A DNA stretch of 64,000 nucleotides from Podarcis raffonei (lineage: Eukaryota; Chordata; Lepidosauria; Squamata; Lacertidae): contig NC_070607.1 in the NCBI RefSeq assembly GCF_027172205.1, positions 71,734,831 to 71,798,830 on the forward strand. The letters are read 5' to 3'. The notes beneath the pieces were generated by a model. The model did not search any database and was not told where the DNA came from. It saw only the letters and a program-made list of their open reading frames with translations. Shown one piece after another: positions 47,426 to 57,957 of this stretch; the stretch's first letter is position 1; each line of letters opens with the position of its first letter. The translations under genes were made by a program, and so were the position numbers.

Positions 47426-48655
47426 CATACATAAAAACCATCCCAATACTGAATTCCATAGGACTGAGGGCGCTGAGCCAGTCATGTAGATGGTTGCCAC
47501 AATGTGCTGAAACAAACTTATGTTCCTCACTTCAACATCTGGGTTTAGGAACCACATAGAAGGTCAGGGAGACTCAAAATCCATTCCTTACAATTGGTGG
47601 GGGATGAGACGGATTGCAGTTCACCTCTAAAACAATGTTTAAGCCTTCAAGGCACTTCAGCTAAAATAGGGTTTAGCAGCCACACAGACTTGAAACTCCT
47701 TCTGAAGGATTGGGGCAACAACTCACCCCTAAAACCTCGTTTAAAAATGACACTCCAAAATAGCACTTTGGGGGAATCCTAAAGAGCTCTGCTGGGACAA
47801 AAGTCGACAATTCCAGAGAAGGAACCACATACAGAAACTAAAAGGAGAGTTGGAAACAAAATAGCAGCAAGAAGTAACCTGGAAACCTCCCTAATGGTGA
47901 CTTTAATTATTGAGAATGTATCAAGATACTTACACAGTGTTGTACAGAGAGTGGCATGTATTATGTGACCCAAGGACATACTACTCACAGCAAAAACCTT
48001 GAGGAAATCGTAAATCATGGGGCATAGCTGTTATGGTGTAGAGTGGGACCCATTTAGCATGGTTGAGTTTAACGGGAAATTCTATTGGCTCCACATATGA
48101 CCTCCGGTGCACACTAATGAAGCTCGACAATGGAATTGCTCCATCTCTTGCCAGTTAAGGTTATTGTCTGAGCAGGAGGCCTTTGTGATATGGCACCAGC
48201 TCCTATCGCATTTGCATTCACAGCTTATCATTTACAGTGTCCTGGGGCCCTTTGATGATAAAAATATACGCTAGCCTTTTGCTGAACTGCTGAGCCAACC
48301 CTTTTATAACTCTCTGTGTGCATAAAGAATGCAGGAGGGTTGAGGTCTGCTTGCAAGTGACATTTAGCAACTTGAGTGAGGAAAGAAAGGAGAGCTCATA
48401 AGTGTTGCAGCAGCACAAAGTCCAATTCTGTTGTCTATATTTAGTGCATTTTTCAGAAAGCCAAGATCTTCTATAGCTCTATAGTTACACTGGCTTAAGT
48501 AGGCCTCTTGTGCTTAGACATAAACAAGCATCTTGTTGTGGATATATAAGTTTGTGGTGAGTGATGGCAGCTCTTTAAAATCCACAAATAAGCAACGGTG
48601 CTGGTTGTTGTTTTATTTAATGCTTCTTATCTATCTCACTCATTTATAATCCACC
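47426..48655. other. Intergenic stretch, nothing recognised
   Basis: No supported gene or repeat. Two related phrases ('cacccctaaaacctcg' near 47724 and 'cacctctaaaacaatg' near 47621) suggest a weak local repeat. Confidence 0.5.
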
Positions 48656-48663
48656 CTTTATCA

Positions 48664-49164
48664 CAGAGGTTTTCAACCTTTTTGAGTCCATGGCTCCCTT
48701 GACCAACTACATTCTTTCGGTGTCACCCCTGTGGGGCTCAGGAACCCCTTGCCCACAGAGCTGGCAGCCCCTAACCCCTTTTCGAACACCCTCCCTTGTG
48801 GAGTGTTCCCTCAGCCTCCTCTCCTCTCCCCTCTCCTTGGGAGTCCTCTGGGCAGCCACTACTGCCCCCCTGGTCTCAGAGCTGCTCCCCCTGCCCCAAA
48901 GGGAGGTGCCTCTTCACACTGCCCCACAGGGGCCTGGGAAGCACTCCCTGGCCAGCCCCAGAGGTACCATTCACCTGGAGAGCTTGTACGTAGCCAGGGC
49001 TGCTGCAACAAACAGCCACACAAGCCTTTGGGAGGCAGAGACGTGTGAGGGCATCAAAGGAGGAATGGAAGGGAAGATGGACAGAGGCCAGTGTTGCCCG
49101 CAGCACCCCTCACCATCGTTCAAGGCACCCCAGAGTGCCACAGCACAATGGCTGAAAGCCACGG
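48664..49164. mobile_element. hAT (Charlie-like) non-autonomous element, 501 bp
   Basis: Starts CAGAGGTTTTCAACCTTTTT and 'ccttgaccaactacattc', the typical Charlie-group left end; right end 'atggctgaaagccacgg' is an eroded mirror. Flanks CTTTATCA (48656-48663) and CTTTACCA (49165-49172) match at 7 of 8. The open frames inside (up to 183 codons) are GC-rich by-products without domains. Confidence 0.82.
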
Positions 49165-49172
49165 CTTTACCA

Positions 49173-49578
49173 TATGGTCCCAGAACAGAAATGCATCACA
49201 CAAAAATAATGAACGTCAACCACTACAATATTTCACAATAATAAAGTAAAACAGCATATTAAAGCAGGCAATAACACTTATCTGAGAGGATCTTGTTAGC
49301 ACTGACAACAGGGTTTGGGTAATTATTGGATAAGATGCCCTCTTTGGACCTCCTTCTTCATGCTGCTATCTCCACTCCTAGTCATTTGTGTCCTTTCTCT
49401 GGGCCCAGTCTGCTCCACCATCCAAATGGAAAGGCAGACGTGTAAATGGACACTGCTGTGCTCTCAGTCACTACCTCTTTCTTTCAGAAGTGATCAGGCA
49501 GCAAATGAGAAGCAGAACAGGGAATTTCTAGGATCTGGCAGCAGGACCTCTCCTGGGAACTCCAACACCTGATGCCAG

Positions 49579-49614
<36 letters not shown>

Positions 49615-50797
49615 GAAATTGAAGTGTAGTGTATTATCTGTCAAAATTCTTCTAAAATTCCTCCATGCTCATGTGTTGTTTCTGCACACTCAGTCACAGA
49701 CAGGGCTATGATTCCACATAAACATGATGCCTAGTGTGAGGTGCAAAAATTACTCCCAGGGAATCTGAGGTGTTTGTGGATCTTCTCTTCTCTTTTTTCT
49801 TTTATTTCTTTTGGCATGTTTCCAGTCCTTATGGTTGCAAAGTTGTTTTCATGAACATGGTGTAATCTGCCTTGCCAGAATTGCTCACTGCTGAATATTC
49901 TTAGTGGCCAGTGAGTGGATATGGTTTCTTTTCCCATTCCCATGGCTATAAATTATGTACAAATTGGTGTGTGTTTTTAGTGAAAAGCTGTCTTTCATAT
50001 TCTTTTGGAACAATGACAAAAGTGGGACCTGAAACAGATGTTACAGGGTGGATTGCTCCTGTTCTCTGCTCTATAGTCAGTCAGCCATGACCCCTTGCTG
50101 AATACTCCATTCCCTTGCCCTTCCTACTCAGTTTTCCATTCACCCCTCCATTTATCTACAATGGTCAGGCAGCATTCTGTGGCCCTTGATTTCTCTCAGT
50201 CCTCAATTTTCTGTTTTGGGAAGTCTGTCCACTTAGCTCCCCCTACAGAACAATGGTACTTCCGCAAACCTTGGGGTTCCCTCCAACTGGCTGGCGCCGC
50301 CTTCTTTTTTATGCGTGGTTGATTCTATTTTGGCTGCTTAAGAATCAACATTCACCTATGAGCTTCAAAATAGAGGAAATGATTGACAAAAGAATCCTGC
50401 TTGCATGTTCTTAGCTCAGCTATTTCTGGTTCCCTTCTACGTCATTAAGCATACCAGGGAATAACGCCAGTTCTTTTATTTTTCTTACGCTGGGCACATT
50501 TAAAGCTAGTACTGAGAAGTATATTATTGACACTGAGCTCATTCACACAACACACATTTCATATCAAAAGATTGTTTCCTTGGTGATGCCATTCTAAACA
50601 GGATAACCACAAGCAGAAGAATTGTAAATTCGTAAGAACTGCATACCAAAATTCTGGGAAGAATTATGTGGCTTCCAAAAAATTCCTATTGCCATTTCTT
50701 TTTTTAAGCAAATAGTCCTTGAACCGGCATCATTTCCACAAGTGACTTTCTATAGAAATACCATTGTAAGGATCATGGAATGCCTCATTGGCAGATA
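49173..50797. other. Intergenic stretch with (TG)n at 49578-49612
   Basis: Seventeen TG units are the only simple feature; no gene or repeat family recognised in the rest. Confidence 0.6.
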
Positions 50798-50805
50798 CTG
50801 TAGGC

Positions 50806-51026
50806 CAGGCATGTCCAAAGTCTGTTTCGGGGGCCTAATCTGGCCCACCGGTCGGTTTAATCCTGCCCCTGTGGCAGTTTATTTCCTGGGGTAAAATCCT
50901 ACAAAAACCTCCACAACTTAAATCCTAAAAATAATGTCAACAACTTTGGTTGGCCCTTTGGTTGGCCTTCACGGCCCTTCACTTCATCAAATCTGGCCCT
51001 CTTTGGAAAAAGTTTGGACACCACTG
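50806..51026. mobile_element. hAT-type MITE with perfect 8-bp target duplication
   Basis: Ends CAGGCATGTCCAAAGTCTG / AAGTTTGGACACCACTG; direct CTGTAGGC copies at 50798-50805 and 51027-51034. Internal 'atctggcccaccggtc' and 'caaatctggccctctttgg' mirror each other. Confidence 0.92.
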
Positions 51027-51089
51027 CTGTAGGCAGTCACTGTGGTGCAATTTAAACTGAAAACTTGCTTGCTTTGTCAGGCTTCCCCT

Positions 51090-51262
51090 GACACTTAATT
51101 TCCATACTATGCCACTCAGTATTTATGCTTTCATGTTTTGCTTAACATTTTATTGGATTTTCATTGCATTTTGATGTGTATTTGCTTGTGATTTGATGTT
51201 TCTAATTTCTGTGAACTGCTTAGAGATGTTGCTATATTAAGTGGTATATAAATGATACAGAT
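51090..51262 (+). mobile_element. LINE (CR1/L2-type) 3' tail
   Basis: 'tgtgaactgcttagagatg' and 'gtggtatataaatgatac' are the usual final phrases of reptile CR1/L2 3' UTRs. Confidence 0.65.
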
Positions 51263-51274
51263 AAACAAAGAAAT

Positions 51275-51545
51275 AGTTGCCTTATACCAAGCCAGTCTAT
51301 TGGTCCATAGTTCAGTACTATCTACACCAGACCCCAACCTTGGGTCCCCAGATATTGTTGGACTCCAACTCCCATCAGCCCCAACCAGCATGGCCACAGG
51401 GTCAGGGATGATGGGACATGTGGTCCATCAACACTAGGGAACCCAAGTCTGGGGGAAACTGCTCCACACAGAGTGGCCAGCAACTCTCCTAGGTTTCAGA
51501 GAGGATTCTTTCCCATCAGTAATAGGAGATGCCAGGGACTGAGCC
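51275..51545 (-). mobile_element. SINE split by a hAT-like MITE (51328-51461)
   Basis: SINE on the minus strand: tail part 'ttgccttataccaagccagt' before, and body 'gtggccagcaactctcctag', 'taggagatgccagggactga' after the insert. MITE ends CAGACCCCAACCTTGGG / CCCAAGTCTGGGGGAAACTG. Flanks ATCTACAC and CTCCACAC match at 6 of 8. Same junction as 33977. Confidence 0.82.
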
Positions 51546-53071
51546 TGTTCTTGGGTATGGTGCTGTGCACCCACCCTTAAGAGAAAAGCAAAAGTCTGTG
51601 AAGTTGTATTGTTTTGTCCTGTTTTAACAGATGTCGCATCTAGCTGCCTCCAACTCCCTCATTCTGTCAGCACAAGGATTTCCACTTGCGCAATGGAACT
51701 CCACCCTGTCTTCTCACTTGTGTGCACCAGACCCTCCCCAAATCTAATCACGAGGGTTGGGGGGGAACCCAGAACCCATTTAGGGGCCACCCAGGGAGAG
51801 GAGGGGCAGTAGAGGTTCCATTGCACAAGAGGAAATTCTTTGTGCAAATGGAAAGAGCCAGTTAGTACGACAATGGATTCCACCCGTTGCTTTTATACTG
51901 CATGCAGTGTACACTGCTTGGATATATTTTTTATGAAGCTGTTTAGCAATGCATTTAAATAAATAAACAAAACGAATAAAATGTTTTCATATTTTCCATC
52001 CTGTTCCCTACTTTTAAATAACTATTTCCTGGAAAGAGCAGAAGTCAAGTATTAAATCCTTTGATGTGGAGTCATTAGCCCGCTGGCTGGCATGTCCAAA
52101 CAGATTGGGCACTCCTGCTGGGAATGAATAAATATCTACTTCATGCAGATTTTAAGCACTTTTATTTTTTCACTATGTGCTGCCATCTCTGCTGCTCTCT
52201 TCCAGTGTTAGCATTCCAATCAAACTGTTTTACAAATATATAGTCATGTTTACCATAACTAATTATGTGTTTGGCAGCCCATTCAAGAAGGAAACACTAT
52301 CTGGAGCAGGGATAAGGGAGAAATTCAGTTTGGTTTGCATTTTAAAGCGAACCTATCAAATTTGCACTCCGCAAACTGAAACACCACAGCTATTCTCTGA
52401 ATTTTGCACTTCTCCACAGTTCTTCAACCAAAACAAGGTGTATGTGCGCTGGAAAATGCACACAATGGTGAGAATTATATAACAAACCAATTATATTAGG
52501 GGAATCAGTTTGCAAAAATGTATATATTTGGAGAAACTGCATACAAAAATATGCTGGTGAATTTCCATGAGGAGTTCCCCCCCCAAAAAATAAAATAAAA
52601 GAGCAAACTGATGAGGAAGTGTGGGTAACTGAATTTAAGACTGGGGAAAAATAGAAACTGAGAGAAATTAAACCTGACAGATTCATCCATCCCTAAACTG
52701 AAGTTAAAAAAAAATTAATCCATGTGGATTTGTTTGTCTTTCCAGTGAACACTTTCCACAAGTTTTCCTCCATGGGGAATTCTGTTTCCCCAGGAATGAT
52801 TTAGATAGCAGATGTTCCTCCATGGGAGTTCAGATGCTTTTTGGATTTAACATCAATAATGGGAAATATTTAATGTAATAAACTTACATGCACATACTTT
52901 AGCTAACGAACGAAGCTTCACTGCCACGAGAAGGCACTCCCGAAGCAAATCTACATGTTACTTGGCGCGCTTAAGCAAATCTGCTTGTTATGATACCTCC
53001 ACAGGGTTACATCCTAAAGTTGGTCCTTGAAGATAAATTACTGTACAATGCCTGGAAACAAGGAGATAATA
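51546..53071. other. Intergenic stretch, nothing firm
   Basis: 51890-51985 may be another LINE tail ('gaagctgtttagcaatgc', AAAT repeats). Otherwise nothing recognised. Confidence 0.5.
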
Positions 53072-53079
53072 CTGTTCAG

Positions 53080-53376
53080 CAGTGGCGTAGCGTGGGTTGT
53101 CAGCACCCGGGACAAGGCAAGTAATATGCGCCCCCTCCCCATTTGCGCCCCCTCCCCAGATAGTCCCTTGCTCTCTCTCCACACTGCATGCCTGGCACCC
53201 CCCCCCCCACAGTGGGCGGCGACCTGGCGGCTCTGATCGGATTCGCACAGCCAGCCTGCAGTGAGAGAGAGTGAGTGAGCCAGGTAGGGGCAGAGAGCTG
53301 CGAGTGCGAGCGCGCCCCCCCCAGATGTTGCGCCTGGTGTGGCCGGCCCCCCTGCACCCCCCATGCTACGCCACTG
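53080..53376. mobile_element. GC-rich hAT-type MITE with perfect 8-bp target duplication
   Basis: Ends CAGTGGCGTAGCGTGGG / CCATGCTACGCCACTG; direct CTGTTCAG copies at 53072-53079 and 53377-53384. Length 297 bp. CpG- and C-rich middle. Little decay at the ends suggests a fairly recent insertion. Confidence 0.93.
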
Positions 53377-53867
53377 CTGTTCAGGAAGTAGCCACAAACA
53401 ACTTTTCCTCTCAAAACGTCACCCAATTTTCCCTTTAATCCCAAAGTATTTAGAAAGCTTGTACCGTAAATCCAAAACATGGATTCTAAACTGCAAAAGC
53501 CTATGCTGAGTATTTAACAGGGAGACAGTGTGTGCCTGTGTGCAAATCATGTTTATGCACTTGTGGTTATCAAATTCTGTGTGCTGATAATTTCATTCCC
53601 ATGCCTGGCCTTTTTCTATTTTTGGGAGCAGAGGTTGCCAGATCAGTTGGAGCAGACTCTCAAGCTTCCCAGCTAGCAAAGCACACAACCCTGCTTCCTC
53701 CTCTCTTCTTATCTCTCCCTTTTTTCAATCCTGGGGGGGGGGGGGTAACTGGAAGCTATGAGATGCAAAACATGCTTGCCATACCTTTCTCACACACTGC
53801 TACAAATGGGAACGAGACCGTTTTTCAATGGCTGTTTTGCAGTGGGGAAAGGCCTGCAGCAAAGTGG

Positions 53868-53990
53868 AAACGCCCATGCTTGCATGCGGAAGGGCCAGGT
53901 TCAAACAATAGCATCTCATCCTTTAAAAAGGAGCAGGTAGCAGGTGAGGTGAAAGGCCCCCATCTGTCAGCCTGAGACCCTTCAGCAGAA
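53868..53990 (+). mobile_element. tRNA-derived SINE, fragment
   Basis: 'gggccaggttcaaacaatag' (B box area), 'tttaaaaaggagcaggtagc', 'gtgaaaggcccccatctgtc', 'agcctgagacccttcagcag'. Same family as 56475. Confidence 0.75.
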
Positions 53991-54293
53991 GTCTGACCCA
54001 CTTAATGAAGCATCTTTGGACAACTCTGAGATGTATGCAATGAAACACTACTGTTCGCGAAAACTGTCCTTGGTGTAAATTGAAGTCTTTGGTGCTCTAA
54101 CTCATTTAGTTAGAAGTTTCTCCATCCATGCCACTCTCCCTGTTTGTCTATACTAGTCCTCCATTTTCCCATTATCTTCCAGTATTTGGCAATGGTTATT
54201 CTGGCTACCACAGGAGAAGATGAGGAGATCCTTGTGCCGAACCTCATACCAGGTTCCATACTTCACCACCGCTGCTGTCATTACCTTTTGAAC

Positions 54294-54444
54294 ACAGAGA
54301 TAGCTCAGTTGGTAGAGCACGAGACTCTTAATCTCAGAGTCATGGGTTCAAGTCCCATGCTGAGTGAAAGATTCCTGCATTGCAGAAGGTTGAACTAGAT
54401 GATCCTCAAGGTCCCTTCCAACTCTACCATTTTGTGATTCTGTG
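54294..54444 (+). mobile_element. tRNA-Lys-derived SINE with CR1-like tail
   Basis: The first 75 bases resemble tRNA-Lys (CTT): TAGCTCAGTTGGTAGAGCA (A box), anticodon-loop ACTCTTAATCT, and B box GGTTCAAGTCC. The acceptor-stem ends pair poorly, so it is not a working tRNA. It runs straight into CR1 3' terminal motifs ('ttgaactagatgatcctc', 'gattctgtg'). Such Lys-head/CR1-tail SINEs are known from reptiles; CR1 supplies the copying machinery. Confidence 0.9.
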
Positions 54445-56047
54445 AAGTTTCATGAAGTTTGGTTACCAAGCACTGAGATAGTGGCACCCTCCTGCAAATG
54501 TCCTAGGGCTTACTAGTTTTTGCACATGCTCACTCAACTCTGAGCAGCCTGCTGCTATAAGTATGGGACTGACTATATGAGGAAGAGGAAATATTTTGTA
54601 TAGTTATGGCCTCTTTTCTGTAACCTCTGGGATTCAGGGGCCTAAATTACATTGCAGTTCTGCTTTGAAATCACAAAGGAAAGCACTGTGGGAGTGTAGA
54701 GTTTCTGTCAGCAGTACCAATAACTCTTTGAAATCCCTTTCACCTTGACTTTTCTTTTTCTCTTTTTTCCAGGACCCAGAATAACTCAGACAGATGCTAA
54801 ATTTATCCACCTCCTCCTCTTTTCTCCAGGATCGTTAGATTAATTTTCCAACCCAGGGCCTATCTACATACCAATTTGTGTACTGGATCAGTGAGACAAA
54901 CAGCTGAGATAAATGATACACAGCAAGCAAGTGCTGGCTTGTGGGGGATACTCAATCCCTCTGTATGTCGGTGTCCCGGTTGGGAATGCATTCATGAGGC
55001 AGCAGGTGAAGTTCCTATCTGTGGAGGACAGCCTTGTAAAGCAGCAGCCCTTCAGTTAGCAGAAAGCAATCCTTTAAAACTCAGCGAGGCACAAAACAGA
55101 CTCCAAAAAGAGGCACTTTCCTGCCACAACTTTGTAGGATGCTGACAGTAAATTGTGGCGACCAGCTGAGAGCAGGGGATCAAACAGACTCCTCTTCCAC
55201 TTGTGAAATGTCCACATTTTTCTGAAACGTAGTTGAATATTTAGTACTTCTATCATATGTTTATTAGCAGAGATGCATCCCAGACATCCATGAGAGATTC
55301 ACCACGCAGTTGAGTTGATGGGTAAATTTATTTATGTATACATAAACTTCAATGCAATGCCAACACCACTAATAATAATAATAATAATAATAATACTGAA
55401 AACAGCACAAAACAACAAAAGTAGAGAGTTCAAAATGCAAATTAAAAGACTGTAAAATCCCACACACCTGGCTCAAAATTAGGTTTTGCAAACTCAGCTA
55501 TTACCTTATGAAACAAAACAAAAAATTAGATTTGTTCATTCTGGGTCAAACTGGGACTCTTCATGCTCCCACTGACACTGGGAGCATAACAGGATCCAAA
55601 CACCTCCCCAAACCTCTCATGAGCCCCAGAGAGTTCCTATAGCCTGCCCTGCTCTCTTTTTCCTGGTCTGGTGGTGATAGAAGCACAGACTCCACAGAGA
55701 CCTCCTGGTCTCCCTCATTTATTTTTATGCTTACGTTGGGGCGTAAATAAATAAATAGTCTGACATTTATCCAAAGAACAGGAGTGCCCTTCGAAAACTA
55801 CATTTCCCAATGTTGCTAGCACCTGGGACACAACTGTGTGGCTGTGATGAAGGAACCAGGGATGAAGGCCTCTTTTGGGGCTCCAGTGGCTCCTGTTATG
55901 AGGCCAATTACGCTGAGAGTCAGGGCTCTTCTCCAACTTGTATTTGAATGAGAGCCAGAGAGGAACTTGCGGGTGCATCATAACTCTGGACACATTGGAA
56001 GGCAAGCTTTACAAGGCAGGCATGTGGCATCTCTAACAGGCATAGAT
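54445..56047. other. Intergenic stretch with (AAT)n at 55369-55394
   Basis: No gene or repeat family supported beyond the microsatellite. Confidence 0.55.
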
Positions 56048-56308
56048 ACCGTATTTTTTGCTCTATAAGACTCACTTTTCCCCTCCTAAAAAGTAAGGGG
56101 AAATGTGTGTGTGTCTTATGGAGTGAATGCAGGCTGCGCAGCTATCACAGAAGCCAGAACAGCAAGAGGGATTGCTGCTTTCACTGCGCAGCGATCCCTC
56201 TCGCTGTTCTGGCTTCTGAGATTCAGAATATTTTTTTTCTCGTTTTCCTCCTCCAAAAAGTAGGTGCGTCTTGTGGTTTGGTGCGTCTTATAGAGCTAAA
56301 AATACGGT
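56048..56308. mobile_element. Palindromic MITE with ACCGTATTTTT termini, second copy
   Basis: Termini ACCGTATTTTT / AAAAATACGGT as at 1851 but in the opposite orientation. The internal hairpin is kept (56148-56172 with 56194-56218, one mismatch in 25). Confidence 0.85.
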
Positions 56309-56474
56309 ACTTATTTATTCTCTAGTCACCACCTCTGCCCAGTAAACAATCACATCTTCATAGATGGTTTGTAGCCATTTATTAATAGGTTTAACTGCAG
56401 CAGTTTGGATGTGTTTCAGATATGATTTTCAACATGCAAAGACACACATCTTGACTATGAATTCTTTGGACAGC

Positions 56475-56650
56475 TGGATCAGATGTGTAGCACAGTGGTA
56501 GAGCACACACACTGTATCTCCGTTTAAAAGGATAAGGTTTCAGGTGATGCGAGAGGCGTCTGTCCAAAACCCTGGTGAACTACTGCTGGTCAGAGTAGAC
56601 ATTACTAAGCTAGATGGAGAAATAGTCTGACCTGGTATAAGGCTGCTTTT
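56475..56650 (+). mobile_element. tRNA-derived SINE
   Basis: 'tagcacagtggtagagcaca' (A box), 'taaaaggataaggtttcagg', 'gatgcgagaggcgtctgtcc', 'gtcagagtagacattactaa', 'gtctgacctggtataaggct'. B-box region eroded. Common reptile family. Confidence 0.8.
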
Positions 56651-57716
56651 TAATGGCAGTTTATTCCATCTTCCACACATTTCCCTAACTGTTCATTTCT
56701 GTATTCTATCTGAGCTTTCACTTTACATAAACGAGACCTCCTGGAACATTGTGCAAGACTGCATTCTCACAGCCGTTTATCCTGCTTTCTCAACAATTTC
56801 CTAATAATCTCCACATTGTATTTGAGCTTTCACATGACACAGAAGTCTGTAAAGTAGAATAAACATGTCATGTGAATGCTGTTTTGCATTATATTCTGGT
56901 ATATTTCTGTAAATGGCTTTTACAGTTGCACTCTCAGTTTATTTCATTTTCTAGACATTTCCTTAACTGTTAATTTCTGCATTATATATTTGAACTTTCA
57001 CATGACGGAAAAGCCAGTTCTGGAAATATAATGCAAATTTAGTGCTCATTTGCATGTTACTTGCTTCTGGGGTATGTGTGCGTGTGCAAATAGCATGGAA
57101 GTAAGAGCTAAACTTGTGTTATATTTTACTATATTTCTGCATGTAGCTTTTACGTTGTGTGGAATATAGTAGAATGTGGAATATATTGTGGAAAGTAACA
57201 CCCAGGGGAATGTCAGGAAAATGCAATAAACTGACATGTGAATGCAACTCAAGTCAGCATCATATGTTCCCCTTAGAAGAAAGGCTGAGGAATGCTTGGT
57301 CAGTGCCCTCAGAGGCCAGCTTGACCCACAGCTTGCCCTAATTTAGTCAGCATTTCACTCCATGTTAACTGGTAAACTATTTATAGGCCACATTTTAGAA
57401 AACGTATCTGTGACCTTTGCAAGTACAGCCAGCTGGGATGAATAACCGCCTAGGGTGAGTGTTCAGACAGGTAGAAACAGAAATAGGCCTTTTATTGCAA
57501 AAGGCCAGATTATGAATTTTAAAGCACAGGCCTACATCAATGCACACACTTCCCACTGGAATCTATTCAGTGCGGGGAGAGGGTCCTTCAGATGGATGTT
57601 TGGACATGTGAAAGCTCTCCTTTGGAGTCTTCCAGCTCCCCTTCCCCTCTCTGAGATCTGAATTCCCACCATATCATCTTTTTGCCTTTCACTCTATAAC
57701 TCCTCAAAGCATAGAG
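56651..57716. other. Intergenic stretch with a weak three-fold local repeat
   Basis: Three similar segments (near 56690, 56800 and 56960) share 'cattt/caattccctaa', 'tgtattt...tgagctttcac' and 'tcacatgac' phrases, about 110-160 bases apart, suggesting an old tandem array. No gene. Confidence 0.5.
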
Positions 57717-57957
57717 CAGTTCAAGACATTTTGCTGCCTGAGGCAAAGGGCAAGATGGCACCCTATCTCCAGGCAGGATAAGACTGCTGACTGAATCTAT
57801 TATAGCACACTACAGAGGGGAGGACAGGCTGTGCAGTGTTCACAGCTCTTGTCTTTCATCAGAGGAAAATGGCCAGTGGACTTAGGAGAAACTTACAGAG
57901 GGCTGCTGCTGCCTGAGGGCAGTCACCTCAGTTTGCCTAATGATAGGACTGGCCCTG
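57717..57957. mobile_element. hAT-like MITE (CAG...CTG, 'gctgcctgagg' family)
   Basis: 'ttttgctgcctgaggcaaag' and the mirrored 'ctgcctgagggcagtcacct' with final 'ataggactggccctg'. Relatives at 23361 and 43975. Confidence 0.7.

Noticed and set aside
48690-49241. 183-codon frame as a protein gene
   Set aside because: It lies inside a hAT-type element (48664-49164) with matching target flanks, is Pro/Ser-rich from GC-rich sequence, and has no domain.
53532-53975. 147-codon frame as a gene
   Set aside because: It ends in a SINE fragment (53868 on), crosses a G-run, and has no domain.
54294-54372. A working tRNA-Lys gene
   Set aside because: The acceptor stem pairs poorly and the sequence runs directly into CR1 3' motifs, so it is a SINE head.
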